From DASXZH01 sp036502005 (GTDB lineage: Bacteria; Armatimonadota; Fimbriimonadia; Fimbriimonadales; Fimbriimonadaceae): a stretch of DNA of 64,000 bases. Position 1 is the first letter of the stretch, and every line of letters starts with the position of its first letter. Shown here piece by piece: positions 17,750-26,261 of this stretch. The notes beneath the pieces were generated by a model, which had not been told where the DNA came from, searched no databases, and saw only the letters and a list, made by a program, of their open reading frames with translations. The DNA is taken from positions 34,885 to 98,884 of the forward strand of contig DASXZH010000038.1 of NCBI GenBank assembly GCA_036502005.1, given 5' to 3'. Position numbers and translations under genes: made by a program.

Positions 17750-18256
17750 ATGTGGGCAAGACTAGAAAAGTGGCAGATCAAGCAGTTGCAGCGGTTGGCT
17801 AACACCGATCCCGACCGAGTTGAGGCACTGCTCAACATTCTTTGGAACCAATCCCCCGGGCTTTATTCAGAGCTTGCCGTTTCCGCAATCGACCAGGAAA
17901 TGCTTTCTGTTGAGGAAGGAGCCGACCGGCTCAGCCTTACCGAGCATCAGGTAGAAACGGAATTAGTCGATTTTCGCCAGAAAATGACCACCGTTGAAGC
18001 GGTCGTCGTTCACGACGATATGAGAAAGGCAGCGTGCATCGCGGACGGTGGGGTAGCGGTTTGGGAAATCATTCGCGAATACCGAAAGTTGGGCTCGGTT
18101 GAAAGCCTAAAAGCTTCTTTCCCAAGTTTAAGCGAAGGCGAACTTGCGGGAGCGCTGCGCTACGCGCAGTCGCATCCGGATGAGATCGAATCGATGATCT
18201 CGGATTTCGAGAATGTGTTGGCTCGACGTCGGGCTGAATATCCGTTTTCGCATTAA
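17750..18256 (+). CDS. DUF433-domain protein, antitoxin-like
   Basis: 168 aa from the ATG at 17750; the same frame can be extended to a TTG at 17633, but the added residues look unstructured and no Shine-Dalgarno supports it. The C-terminal ~60 residues (GGVAVWEIIREYRKLGSVES then FPSLSEGELAGALRYAQSHP) match DUF433, a small winged-helix-like domain commonly found in antitoxins. The upstream ~100 residues contain a second possible helix-turn-helix (LSVEEGADRLSLTEHQVETE). No PIN- or RelE-type toxin is adjacent. It ends tail-to-tail with the next gene, sharing TTAA. Confidence 0.6.
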   Translation: MWARLEKWQIKQLQRLANTDPDRVEALLNILWNQSPGLYSELAVSAIDQEMLSVEEGADRLSLTEHQVETELVDFRQKMTTVEAVVVHDDMRKAACIADGGVAVWEIIREYRKLGSVESLKASFPSLSEGELAGALRYAQSHPDEIESMISDFENVLARRRAEYPFSH

Positions 18257-19065
18257 GCTTTGTTTTGCATTCGTAGCGATTCTTCAACGACTTCCAGGCA
18301 CCTTGCAATCTGCGATCGGAAAACGCACTGCTCCGAATTTCTTAGGGTCCTTAGTTGGTCCGCAAATTCGGGGTCTGCAAGTCTCCTGGCCAGTTTAACG
18401 TAATAAGGAAACTCGCGCGTCGCCCACCTGTTCGCGGCAGCAAGAATAATGCCCTGGAGCCTCCGAACTTGCTTTTTGCTAAGGTCGTCGGCCCTTCGCT
18501 TAAAAAGGGTGAGGAGATCCTCTTTTACATAGCCGGACCGGAAGAAGATGGGGTCAGCCTCCACGAAGTCAATGAGAGGGTCAAAGTCTACTGACTCCCT
18601 TTCGTGTACGGACTGGTATGCCGTCAAAAACCTTGGGGGCCAGGCATCCATCATCGCCTCACGGGTTGCAGAATTATATTTGCCATAACCTTTTTCGCGT
18701 GCCTCGCGATATTTTTTCGAGGCGAGAGCATAATTGAAACCGTCCGGCCCATCATGGAGACCTTCGGGTTCAGGATATACGCGTTCGCCAAAGTCAAGGA
18801 GCCAGTTTTTCGCGACTTCGGCGAGAACAGGATCGCCCGAGAGCATCTTATGGGCCAACTCCTTGACTAACTCCTGATCCCCCATAAGACTCGCGATATA
18901 GGCCCTAGCGGCAAGGTACGCATCTTTCTTAAAGCGTGGACGGAACTTCTCCAAAATGGGGCGATAGTCTTCAATCGTGCGGCGCGGCACGTCTCGTTGA
19001 CTGTTAATTTCGTCGACGAAATCTGAGAATGCGTTATATTGGTTCCACTTTCCCCGCGCGGACAC
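18253..19065 (-). CDS. Hypothetical protein, helical
   Basis: A 270-aa protein that I do not recognise. It is charged and apparently all-helical (for example RPILEKFRPRFKKDAYLAA, DLLTLFKRRADDLSKKQVRR), has no signal peptide or membrane segment, and may form a helical-repeat scaffold. The frame begins with a GTG; no ATG lies near the N-terminus. It is convergent with the DUF433 gene and divergent from purC across about 56 bp. Confidence 0.55.
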   Translation of the reverse strand: MSARGKWNQYNAFSDFVDEINSQRDVPRRTIEDYRPILEKFRPRFKKDAYLAARAYIASLMGDQELVKELAHKMLSGDPVLAEVAKNWLLDFGERVYPEPEGLHDGPDGFNYALASKKYREAREKGYGKYNSATREAMMDAWPPRFLTAYQSVHERESVDFDPLIDFVEADPIFFRSGYVKEDLLTLFKRRADDLSKKQVRRLQGIILAAANRWATREFPYYVKLARRLADPEFADQLRTLRNSEQCVFRSQIARCLEVVEESLRMQNKA

Positions 19066-19121
19066 AAAACGAGTTTATCCGTTAGCCTCTCCAGCCATCG
19101 ACTAGCGCGTATAATCCATCC

Positions 19122-20021
19122 ATGCCCGCGCTTCTGACAACGAAGTCCGCCGGTTTGCCTGCGCCGAGCAGCACTGGCAAAGTGCGTGAGATTTATGACC
19201 TCGGCGAAGAACTTCTTATCGTCACCACCGACCGTATTTCTGCCTTTGACGTGGTGATGGCGAATGGAATCCCGGATAAGGGCCGGGTACTAAACCAGCT
19301 CAGCGGTTTCTGGTTCGAAAAGCTTTCTTCAGTTGTGCCTAACCATGTTATTAGTCTCGATGATGCTGTTATAGCTTCTCGACTGGGACGCGCGATTCCA
19401 GAACTAGCGGGCCGCTCAACGCTTGCTAGAAAGGGAAAACCCTTGCCTATCGAGTGCGTTGCCAGGGGATATATCTCCGGAAGTCTTTTCAAGGAATACA
19501 AAGCCCAAGGCGCTGGGGTTCACGACCTGAATCTGCTAGCCGGGTTGCTCGAAAGCGCAAAATTGCCCGAGCCCATTTTCACTCCCGCAACCAAGGCCGA
19601 AGAGGGCCATGATATGAACTTAAGCTGGTCGCAAACGGTGGGTCTGGTGGGAAAGGAAACAGCCGAGAAAGCCAGAGACCTGACGCTGGCTCTTTACAAT
19701 GCGGCCGCAGAACACGCCCTTTCGAAAGGGCTCATCCTGGCCGACACCAAGTTCGAGTTTGGGCAAACCGATACCGGATTAATCTGGATCGACGAAGCCC
19801 TTACGCCAGACAGCTCCCGATTCTGGTCGATCGAAACTTACAACCCCGGCGGCCCGCAACCCAGCTTTGATAAGCAGTTTGTGAGAGATTATTTGGAATC
19901 GATCGGATGGGGCAAGAAGCCCCCCGGCCCGACACTTCCCGATGAAGTGGTTGCCAAAACGCGCGAAAAATATCTTCAGGCGTACCACCTCATCACCGGC
20001 ACAAGGCTCCCTACGGCCTGA
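19122..20021 (+). CDS. purC: SAICAR synthetase (phosphoribosylaminoimidazole-succinocarboxamide synthase)
   Basis: A 299-aa ATP-grasp-like purine enzyme that joins CAIR and aspartate with ATP hydrolysis. Family signatures are SSTGKVREIYDLGEELLIV, TDRISAFDVVMANGIPDKG, PIECVARGYISGSLFKEY and ILADTKFEFGQTDTGLIWIDE, followed by ALTPDSSRFW. The length is that of the single-domain ~300-aa form rather than the ~240-aa form. Its stop overlaps the waaA start by 1 bp (TGATG), so a purine gene is transcribed with an LPS gene. No other pur gene is in the window. Confidence 0.96.
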   Translation: MPALLTTKSAGLPAPSSTGKVREIYDLGEELLIVTTDRISAFDVVMANGIPDKGRVLNQLSGFWFEKLSSVVPNHVISLDDAVIASRLGRAIPELAGRSTLARKGKPLPIECVARGYISGSLFKEYKAQGAGVHDLNLLAGLLESAKLPEPIFTPATKAEEGHDMNLSWSQTVGLVGKETAEKARDLTLALYNAAAEHALSKGLILADTKFEFGQTDTGLIWIDEALTPDSSRFWSIETYNPGGPQPSFDKQFVRDYLESIGWGKKPPGPTLPDEVVAKTREKYLQAYHLITGTRLPTA

Positions 20022-21301
20022 TGCTCGTATTCCTTGCCTACAACTTTATCCTGACCGTTCTGGCCCCGTTCTGGCTAATCTGGATGTTGTTTCGGGCTTT
20101 TCAGCGTAAGGAAAAGCCTGACTGGAAGGAACGCCGAGGCATTTACCCTTTCGAACATCGGCAGGATCGGAAACGGATTTGGATCCATGCAGTTTCCGTT
20201 GGCGAAGTTGTAGCCACGATCCCACTTCTGCGAGAAGTAAAAGCCCTGCTGCCAGAGTACGAGATTGTCCTAAGCGTCACCACCAGCAGCGGGCACACCA
20301 CCGCCCGCGAACAAGCGGCCGGCCTTTACGAACACCTTGTTTACTTCCCCATTGAGGTGCCGCGCTTTATGCTCAGCGCTATGCAGAAGGTTCAGCCAGC
20401 GGTGGTCGTTACAATCGACACGGAACTATGGCTCGATTTCGTGTGGGCAGCGAAAAGTTTCAGAGCTACCACTATGGTTGCGAACGGCCGTATCAGCGAC
20501 CGCAGCTTTCCGCGGATGAAGTTTTTTAGTGCCCTTTACAGAACATTGCTTGGCGACGTAGACCTTTGCTTGACGCAGACTCAAGTTGATGCCGATAGGT
20601 TGGCGGCGCTAGGCGCTAAGAACGTTCAGGTTCTGGGCAATATGAAGTTCGATCAGGCTCTAGATGGCCTTTCCGCCGACCCGGAGGATTGGAAAGAAAA
20701 ACTTCATCTTCCCAAATGGCGGCCGGTCATCGTTATTGGCTCTTCCAGGGGTGAGGAAGAAGAGATCTTTATTCTCGAAGCGCTGAAGCGAGTGGGATTT
20801 GAGCGCTTAAGCGTTGTCCATGCCCCGAGACACCTAGAGCGCGTGTCGGAGCTTTCAAATCTTGTGAAAAACGCTACTGGCCATGTTGCTTTAAGATCCA
20901 GAGATGAAGAAGGCGCTTACTTGATTTTGGATACCTACGGCGAGCTTAGCCAGGTCTATTCCGTCGCCGATTTCGTGATCGTGGGAGGCGGATTTGCCGA
21001 CCTGGGTGGGCAGAATATCATCCAGCCGCTGGCCCACGGCAAGCCCGTGATCCACGGGCCTCATATGGAGAACTTCCGCGATGTGACGAGCATGGCCGCC
21101 TCTGTTGGCGCAACGCGGACCGTGCAGACGCCGCAAGAACTGGCCAACACAATCGAAGAACTGATTCAGAATCCGGATACGGTTGAGAAGATGGGGCAAG
21201 CCGCGAAGGAGTTGGTGATGCAGAACGTTGGCGCTTCTAAGCGCTACGCGATCGAAATCGCAAAGGCCGCAAACACGAGCGAGGCGGTGGTGAAGGCTTG
21301 A
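20021..21301 (+). CDS. waaA: 3-deoxy-D-manno-octulosonic acid (Kdo) transferase
   Basis: A 426-aa GT30 glycosyltransferase that adds Kdo to lipid IV-A. It has an N-terminal membrane anchor (VFLAYNFILTVLAPFWLIWM). The N-terminal domain contains RIWIHAVSVGEVVATIPLL, the general-base region of the family, and SVTTSSGHTTAREQA. The C-terminal domain has PVIVIGSSRGEEEE, LSVVHAPRHLERV and the nucleotide-sugar region VIVGGGFADLGGQNIIQPLA. It supports a lipid-A-based outer membrane, together with lpxK and the GT9 genes at 51-57 kb. It is coupled with purC upstream and a 40-aa ORF downstream. Confidence 0.94.
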   Translation: MLVFLAYNFILTVLAPFWLIWMLFRAFQRKEKPDWKERRGIYPFEHRQDRKRIWIHAVSVGEVVATIPLLREVKALLPEYEIVLSVTTSSGHTTAREQAAGLYEHLVYFPIEVPRFMLSAMQKVQPAVVVTIDTELWLDFVWAAKSFRATTMVANGRISDRSFPRMKFFSALYRTLLGDVDLCLTQTQVDADRLAALGAKNVQVLGNMKFDQALDGLSADPEDWKEKLHLPKWRPVIVIGSSRGEEEEIFILEALKRVGFERLSVVHAPRHLERVSELSNLVKNATGHVALRSRDEEGAYLILDTYGELSQVYSVADFVIVGGGFADLGGQNIIQPLAHGKPVIHGPHMENFRDVTSMAASVGATRTVQTPQELANTIEELIQNPDTVEKMGQAAKELVMQNVGASKRYAIEIAKAANTSEAVVKA

Positions 21302-21420
21302 ATCAGCAGTTGCCTAAAGGGCAAAGGATTTTGTTGGCGGTGATTATCGCCGTTGTAGTTGGGGCCGCGATGGCGCTTGCGCTATTGAATGCCTTGGGCC
21401 TGTTGCCGGTTCGCCCGTAG
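21298..21420 (+). CDS. Possible 40-aa single-pass membrane protein
   Basis: A TTG start overlaps the waaA stop (TTGA). The product reads MNQQLPKGQRILLAVIIAVV with further residues VGAAMALALLNALGLLP and VRP at the end: a short basic N-terminus, then one ~25-residue hydrophobic helix. The overlap, basic-then-hydrophobic layout and clean stop suggest a real small membrane peptide co-translated with waaA. I recognise no family. It is too short for statistical certainty. Confidence 0.5.
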   Translation: MNQQLPKGQRILLAVIIAVVVGAAMALALLNALGLLPVRP

Positions 21421-21479
21421 GGAGTCCGTGCTTTATGCGCAACATTTGTAAACCCCTTCGGGTGTAACAAAGTTGCGCC

Positions 21480-21670
21480 GGAAGGAGAGTGGCGTGCTAC
21501 CCAGGCCTTGCTCGTCGCCTCCGCTTCGCTTCGGCGACTTCGCTGCAACCTGGGCTAAGGTATTTCCGCCCTCTTCGGGGCTCCGGAACAAACGCACAGA
21601 CTATTAACGTCTTTGCAGCCCTTCGGGAAGCGGAAATATGTTCGCAGATGGATGCCCTAGGGGAAATATT
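21480..21670. repeat. GC-rich dispersed intergenic repeat
   Basis: Starts GCGTGCTACCCAGGCCTTGC, contains CCTCCGCTTCGCTTCGGCG and AACCTGGGCTAAGGTATTTC, and ends with AAGCGGAAATATGTTCGCAG. CCCAGG...CCTGGG and CGCCT...GGCG elements can fold back. The layout is one I associate with multi-copy intergenic sequences in several phyla whose six-frame translations are often misannotated as proteins. I see no gene here. Confidence 0.5.
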
Positions 21671-21741
21671 CTTACCGTTTACTGTTTACGTTCCCTGCTC
21701 ACAGTTCACAGTTCAAATTCCCAAGATTTATTCAAAACCTA

Positions 21742-21788
21742 TTGACTACAGCGGTAGTCTATGATAAGATGTGACTACGGGTGTAGTC
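21742..21788 (+). promoter_or_regulatory. Promoter with two BlaI/MecI-type operators
   Basis: The -35 TTGACT (21742-21747), a 17-bp spacer and -10 TAAGAT (21765-21770) are overlaid by two 16-bp palindromes, GACTACAGCGGTAGTC (21744-21759) and GACTACGGGTGTAGTC (21773-21788). Both match the TACTACA/TGTAGTA-like pattern bound by dimers of BlaI/MecI repressors. Their centres are 29 bp apart and they cover the -35/spacer and the start site. Autorepression of the downstream operon is the natural reading. Confidence 0.85.
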
Positions 21789-21790
21789 GG

Positions 21791-22177
21791 ATGACCAAAG
21801 AATCACTGGGCGACCACGAATTAGCGCTTCTCAGGTACGTTTCGGAGAACGCCCCATTAACAGTGGGCGAGGCCGCGAAAGCTTACGGAACGCCGCTTGG
21901 GCTCGCCAGAACCACCATCCTCACAATGATGGAGCGGCTTCGCACAAAAGGCTATTTAGCCAGGCAAAAGGAGAACGGCGTTTTCCAGTATTCGTTGAGA
22001 ATCGACCACGACGACCTTTTGACCAGAATCGTGGGTGACTTCGTGCAGAAGTCGCTTGGGGGATCGCTGTCTCCGTTCGTTTCATATCTAGTGGATTCCG
22101 GCAAGCTGAGCAATCGGGAAATCTCTGAACTGCGAAAGATGGTAGAGAATCTTGAAGCCACGGAGGAAAAGAAGTGA
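21791..22177 (+). CDS. BlaI/MecI/CopY-family repressor
   Basis: 128 aa from the ATG at 21791. An ATG 30 bp upstream is in frame, but it lies inside the promoter between the -35 and -10 boxes and cannot be on the transcript, so the shorter start is preferred. The winged-helix domain includes LGDHELALLRYVSENAPLTV, GLARTTILTMMERLRTKGYL and ARQKENGVFQYS. The C-terminal dimerisation helix region follows (ISELRKMVENLEATEEK). In the family, cleavage by a cognate M56 peptidase relieves repression; the next gene (4-bp overlap) is such a peptidase. Confidence 0.92.
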   Translation: MTKESLGDHELALLRYVSENAPLTVGEAAKAYGTPLGLARTTILTMMERLRTKGYLARQKENGVFQYSLRIDHDDLLTRIVGDFVQKSLGGSLSPFVSYLVDSGKLSNREISELRKMVENLEATEEKK

Positions 22178-24135
22178 TTCATGGTGCGAACGGCTGGGCA
22201 TTTGAGGTTTTAGATGCCATTTGGCGAGCAAGTTGGCAGGGCGGACTTTTTGTGTTAGCCATCTGGATAGCCACCAAGGCATTCCATAAAATGCCTTCCT
22301 GGGCAAAGCATTGGCTCTGGTGGGTGGCATGTCTACAAATGGCAGTTCGCATGTTTGTTTCCATCTCAGTTCCCGTTTTGCCCGCCGCAGAAGTGCTAGA
22401 TGACCCGATAATCGTAAGCTCGCCCGCGCCCATCACTTACGCGGTGCAACAGCATCTCTCAACTTCTCTGGCTGTATCGCCTCCAGCTTTTCCGGCGCCC
22501 TCACCTGCACCGGAGGGGCCGTCACTTCAGTTCGTGCTCGTGTCCGCTTGGATTCTTGGATGCTCTGTATCTCTCGCCATATCTGGCAAGCACCTCTTTG
22601 CCTTGCGCAAGCTAATGAGAGGCAGCCAACCACCGGATTCGGGTACCGCGCTCTTGGTCGGCAGCTTGGCCCAAGATATGAACCTTAAAGCGCCGAGAGT
22701 GCGCATCTCAAGTGACGCACCTTGCCCCATGTTGGCCGGATGGCTAAGACCAACGATTATCTTGCCCGAATGGGCAGGCGAACTGAGCGAAGCTGAACTG
22801 CAACTAGCTCTCCGGCACGAACTTTTACACCTGCAGCGGCGCGATTTGTGGCTGGCCCTAGTGCCAGCACTCGTCAAATGCCTTTACTTTTTTCACCCTT
22901 TGGTCTGGCTCGCAACCCACGAAACTTCGTTAGCATGCGAGGAGACCTGCGATATCGAAACTCTCAGCCTGGGCATCGGCTCTCCGGCCGCCTACGCCAG
23001 GCTCCTACTTCATTCCGCCCAAACAAAAACTTCCACGGTTGCGTTGGGCACCGCTTTCGGATTCCGATCTTTGCAAAGGAGAATCACTATGCTCAAACGT
23101 TTAAACCTTTCCGCGCCCGCGCGACGGACCCGTTCACTGACAATATTTATCGCCCTTGCTGCGGTATGTGCCTTACCATGGAACGTAACCGCGCAGCCAA
23201 CTAAACGAACTACCAAGCATCGCTACGCGAGACGGCACGCTCATCGCGTCGTTAAGAAACAGAAGTCTGCTGTTGTTCTGCTAGATGGAGGTTTAAGTTC
23301 TCTTAACACCAGGGTTGGAACCAAAATTATGATACTCACGGATTCCCCGAAAGACGCGATACCAGAGTCGGCCACGATTGCACCCGATGGCCAAATAATG
23401 GTTCTGCCAGATAACCAAGGCCAGAATGGCGCTATGGTTACAACAGATAAGCGCACTTTCACACTAGTGGGTCCGGGAATCTCCGGCGGCAAAATCGAAA
23501 AGACAAAAAACTTGAAAGTCGTGCAACTAGACGGACACCGCGACTATTTCCTTGATGGCGTCCAAGTTAAGGCAGCGCCGAGCGGCATGGGCGGTGGCGG
23601 ATTCGCGGTCGCTCCTGCAGCACCTAGCGGTTTGGGTGGTGGTGGATTAACAATCTCACCGGCTCCGCACAGAGGTGCGCCTAGCGGTATGGGCGGAGGC
23701 GGCTTCGGGATAACCGCTCCCCAAGGCGGATTCGGCGGCGGAGGCGGCATCGAGGCACCAGCCCCACTAGGAAGGAGGGGCGGAACGAGGATCACGATCC
23801 AAGCTCCGCAAGCTGAGGGCATTGGCGGCGGCTCGGGGATTGATACCGGACTCGACGTAGATGCGATTAACGAATCCAATATCACGGCCAGGTTTAAGAA
23901 TGTAAACCTGCGAGAAGCTTTAACCGAGCTTTTCAACGCGGCAAAGGTCAACTACACGATCAAGTCCAGCGTCTCCTACAACAACGTTGTCACCTGCGGC
24001 TTTAACCATGCAAGCCTCCAGGATATCCTCCGCGCAATGTTAGACTCCGTAGACCAGGCACTCACTTACCGAGTCGATGGCGGAACATACATTATCTCCG
24101 CAAAGGACAGCGCTCCGGAGCGGGCAGGCAACTAA
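22174..24135 (+). CDS. M56 (BlaR1-type) metallopeptidase with C-terminal STN domain
   Basis: A 653-aa protein with a GTG start. Membrane helices are at about 20-35, 43-62 and 118-140. The zinc site HELLH is at 215-219 (ALRHELLHLQRRD), with a downstream acidic ligand candidate in SLACEETCD (about 252-260) and a following hydrophobic segment near residue 320. The BlaR1 penicillin-sensor domain is absent. In its place is a basic stretch, three APSG(M/L)GGGG repeats in a Gly-rich linker (about 465-545), and a C-terminal STN-like domain (ITARFKNVNLREALTELFNA to the end), a fold otherwise found in secretins and TonB-dependent receptors. The architecture suggests periplasmic sensing by STN and proteolytic signalling to the coupled repressor. 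Confidence 0.82.
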   Translation: MIHGANGWAFEVLDAIWRASWQGGLFVLAIWIATKAFHKMPSWAKHWLWWVACLQMAVRMFVSISVPVLPAAEVLDDPIIVSSPAPITYAVQQHLSTSLAVSPPAFPAPSPAPEGPSLQFVLVSAWILGCSVSLAISGKHLFALRKLMRGSQPPDSGTALLVGSLAQDMNLKAPRVRISSDAPCPMLAGWLRPTIILPEWAGELSEAELQLALRHELLHLQRRDLWLALVPALVKCLYFFHPLVWLATHETSLACEETCDIETLSLGIGSPAAYARLLLHSAQTKTSTVALGTAFGFRSLQRRITMLKRLNLSAPARRTRSLTIFIALAAVCALPWNVTAQPTKRTTKHRYARRHAHRVVKKQKSAVVLLDGGLSSLNTRVGTKIMILTDSPKDAIPESATIAPDGQIMVLPDNQGQNGAMVTTDKRTFTLVGPGISGGKIEKTKNLKVVQLDGHRDYFLDGVQVKAAPSGMGGGGFAVAPAAPSGLGGGGLTISPAPHRGAPSGMGGGGFGITAPQGGFGGGGGIEAPAPLGRRGGTRITIQAPQAEGIGGGSGIDTGLDVDAINESNITARFKNVNLREALTELFNAAKVNYTIKSSVSYNNVVTCGFNHASLQDILRAMLDSVDQALTYRVDGGTYIISAKDSAPERAGN

Positions 24136-24166
24136 TCGACCTGGGATAGCGCTGGATTAGACATTG

Positions 24167-24190
24167 GAGGGCTGATTGCAGCCCTCTTTT
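24167..24190 (+). terminator. Intrinsic terminator after the M56 gene
   Basis: GAGGGCTG (24167-24174), loop ATTG, CAGCCCTC (24179-24186), then TTTT. It is a perfect 8-bp stem 32 bp after the stop codon and ends the blaI-type operon before the convergent sulfotransferase. Confidence 0.85.
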
Positions 24191-24204
24191 CCTGTGCCTT
24201 AAAA

Positions 24205-26064
24205 CTAGGTGGGACTCTTCAATTTGGTGAACGCCCCTAGCCAGGGCTCATATTTGCGCCAGCGTTGCGTCGACGTTTTATAGACTGGCTGCCGTACTTG
24301 CCACACGCTAGGAGTTTTTACGGATCGCTCGTTCTTCTCGGGATGCAGGCAAGCGCTTTCCCACGGCAAGCCGACGAACTCAATCATCTTTCGCGTTTGA
24401 GTTTCTTGATCGTTTACGAGATCTTCGTATTGGATATCCAACAGGGCGTTCTTCGGAAGCACAGAACGCCAATGTTCCATTACACGAAGGTATTGCTCGT
24501 AAGCGAAGACGACGTTCTCCTTCTCCCCGCATAGATCGATGCCGTTTGCAACCGGTGTGGCCCAAATAGAAAGGCACGTGTCAATCGGGTCCCTCATCAT
24601 GTGAACGATCTTTGCGTTGGGATAGCCAGTGTGCAGGAGCCCGAGCAAAAGGTAGTTCGTGTTCATCTTGTCAACCACCCGCTCGTGGCCGGGAGAAATA
24701 CTCTCCAAAAGCACCAGGTATTCCTGAGTTAGAACTTGTAACTGTTCTGTTTCGAGCCCTTCTTTTCCAAAGAGCTTTTCGCTAAAGCCGGCATTGTCCG
24801 GCCAAAATAGCTGTTCTCCTACGCCCCCAATTTTGGAATGGCTTGATAGAATCTGTTCGGCAAGGGTAGTGCCCGAACGCATCATTCCAACTACGAAGAC
24901 CGGCAAATCGATTTTATTGCCAGAGACTTTGTGCAAGGCAAGAAACTCGGCAGTGAAAGTTCGAATTAGAAAGTCGGCGGTTTTTCTGAGATCCTCTTTG
25001 TTGAAGGCTGCCACGCCCACTTTCAAAATGTGATCTATCCGGTTAGCCTCATCGTAGTGATCCATGGCCAACTTGTAATCGCCCAGATTATCGTAGGCTT
25101 TGCCGAGCGCGTATTCAAGCTGGATGAGTTCTCGTTTCGGCAATTCCGGATCTGACCTTAACGCGTTCATTTTGGCGATGAGAGGCCGATCGGATTCCGT
25201 TACCTTGCGATTGTGAAAGAGGGCGTGGTAGGCGAATCCCTGCCTTGGCATGAGTTCGATGGACTTTTCAAACTGCTCGTTTGCCTCTTCAATTTGTCCG
25301 AGGGATTGAAGCGCGCGCCCGTAGTAGGCGACTGGCGCCCCGTTGCCGGGGGCTAGTTCCATTGCTCTTTTTGCGTAACGGGCCCCTTCTGCAACTTGTC
25401 CTTCTCCGATCAGCGCTCGCCCAAGAAGGAGATTCGCAGTTGCCGAGTTTGGATCGATTTTCAGCATTTCCCGAGCGCATTGGGCCGCTCCAACCACATC
25501 CGGGATTGCCATGAAGGCCTCACCAAGCTTAAAAAGAGCGGGAAGGGTTACTGGCCCAATTGCCAAGGCTTGCCTTAAGGCCAAGATAGCTTCTTCTTTA
25601 CGGCCCAGCATCTGCAATGCCCTTCCCAGGTTATCGAAATAGGGGGCTACAGAGGGATTCAAAGTGGCGGCAGAGCCGAAGCAGTTTGCTGCTTCTTCGG
25701 CCTCGTTTAGGTCCAGGTAGCACATGCCCAAGTGGTTTTGGGCTTGATCGCTTTTGGAGTTGATTGTTACAGCCCTTTCGGCTAAGCACAACGCTTCGGG
25801 CATGCGCTTTATTTTTCTAAAGACTAGAGAAAGCCAGAAAGCTGCATCAAAATCATCGGGGTCTATTTCTAAGGCTTTGTGGAGGGCGGGGATGGCGGTC
25901 GTTGGATTCTGCCTTTTGGCGGCAACGATTCCGAAAAGCAGCGCGGCTTGGCCATTTTCCGGATCAGTTTGCCAGGCTTCATACGCCAGGCGCTCGGCCT
26001 CTTCCAGCCGGCCTTGTGTATCAGCCGCGGATGCGGCCCGGATCAGATCATCGATGTTCGGCAT
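24205..26064 (-). CDS. TPR-repeat sulfotransferase (copy 1)
   Basis: 619 aa from the ATG at 26064. The frame extends upstream into a dispersed repeat (see 26125-26260), and MPNIDDLIRAASAADTQGRL aligns with the N-terminus of the paralogue at 30358, so this start is preferred. Residues ~1-300 are TPR helices (such as AALLFGIVAAKRQNPTTAIP). The C-terminal sulfotransferase domain has the PAPS 5'-phosphosulfate loop GMMRSGTTLAEQILSSH and the 3'-phosphate region MMRDPIDTCLSIWATP, and ends with a conserved SVWQVRQPVYKTSTQRWRKY. It transfers sulfate from PAPS to an unknown acceptor, possibly protein tyrosine or a glycan. It is convergent with the M56 gene. Confidence 0.88.
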   Translation of the reverse strand: MPNIDDLIRAASAADTQGRLEEAERLAYEAWQTDPENGQAALLFGIVAAKRQNPTTAIPALHKALEIDPDDFDAAFWLSLVFRKIKRMPEALCLAERAVTINSKSDQAQNHLGMCYLDLNEAEEAANCFGSAATLNPSVAPYFDNLGRALQMLGRKEEAILALRQALAIGPVTLPALFKLGEAFMAIPDVVGAAQCAREMLKIDPNSATANLLLGRALIGEGQVAEGARYAKRAMELAPGNGAPVAYYGRALQSLGQIEEANEQFEKSIELMPRQGFAYHALFHNRKVTESDRPLIAKMNALRSDPELPKRELIQLEYALGKAYDNLGDYKLAMDHYDEANRIDHILKVGVAAFNKEDLRKTADFLIRTFTAEFLALHKVSGNKIDLPVFVVGMMRSGTTLAEQILSSHSKIGGVGEQLFWPDNAGFSEKLFGKEGLETEQLQVLTQEYLVLLESISPGHERVVDKMNTNYLLLGLLHTGYPNAKIVHMMRDPIDTCLSIWATPVANGIDLCGEKENVVFAYEQYLRVMEHWRSVLPKNALLDIQYEDLVNDQETQTRKMIEFVGLPWESACLHPEKNERSVKTPSVWQVRQPVYKTSTQRWRKYEPWLGAFTKLKSPT

Positions 26065-26092
26065 TGTAGTTAGTTTTCGAGTCTCGAGATCT

Positions 26093-26104
26093 GATTTCAA
26101 AATG
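26093..26104. repeat. 12-bp word shared with the hairpin at 32171-32220
   Basis: GATTTCAAAATG occurs here, 29 bp upstream of sulfotransferase copy 1, and again (as both arms of a hairpin) directly after copy 2. It may mark the edges of a duplicated or inserted block; chance cannot be excluded. Confidence 0.35.
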
Positions 26105-26124
26105 TTTTTTTTCTGTTGTGTCGC

Positions 26125-26260
26125 TAGTCGCGACGGGCTCTCCTGCCACCCCCAAGGGATTTTCGATTTTTGATTGTCGATTTTCAATTGATTTCGCCCC
26201 TCCAGCTTCGCTGGTGCACCCATCAAAAATCAAAAATCGAGAATCAAAAATCAAAAGTTT
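26125..26260. repeat. Dispersed intergenic repeat (family B)
   Basis: The core GACGGGCTCTCCTGCCACCC then CCAAGGGATTTTCGATTTTT recurs in inverted orientation at 51014-51080. AT-rich copies (TCAAAAATCAAAAATCGAG) near 26222-26245 form inverted partners to TTTTCGATTTTTGATTGTCG. It lies between the halogenase stop and sulfotransferase copy 1 and extends both reading frames artificially. Non-coding. Confidence 0.65.
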
Positions 26261-26261
26261 C

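Noticed and set aside
21489..21764. 91-aa plus-strand frame before the BlaI-type repressor
   Set aside because: Falls in a dispersed repeat and runs through the promoter and operators.
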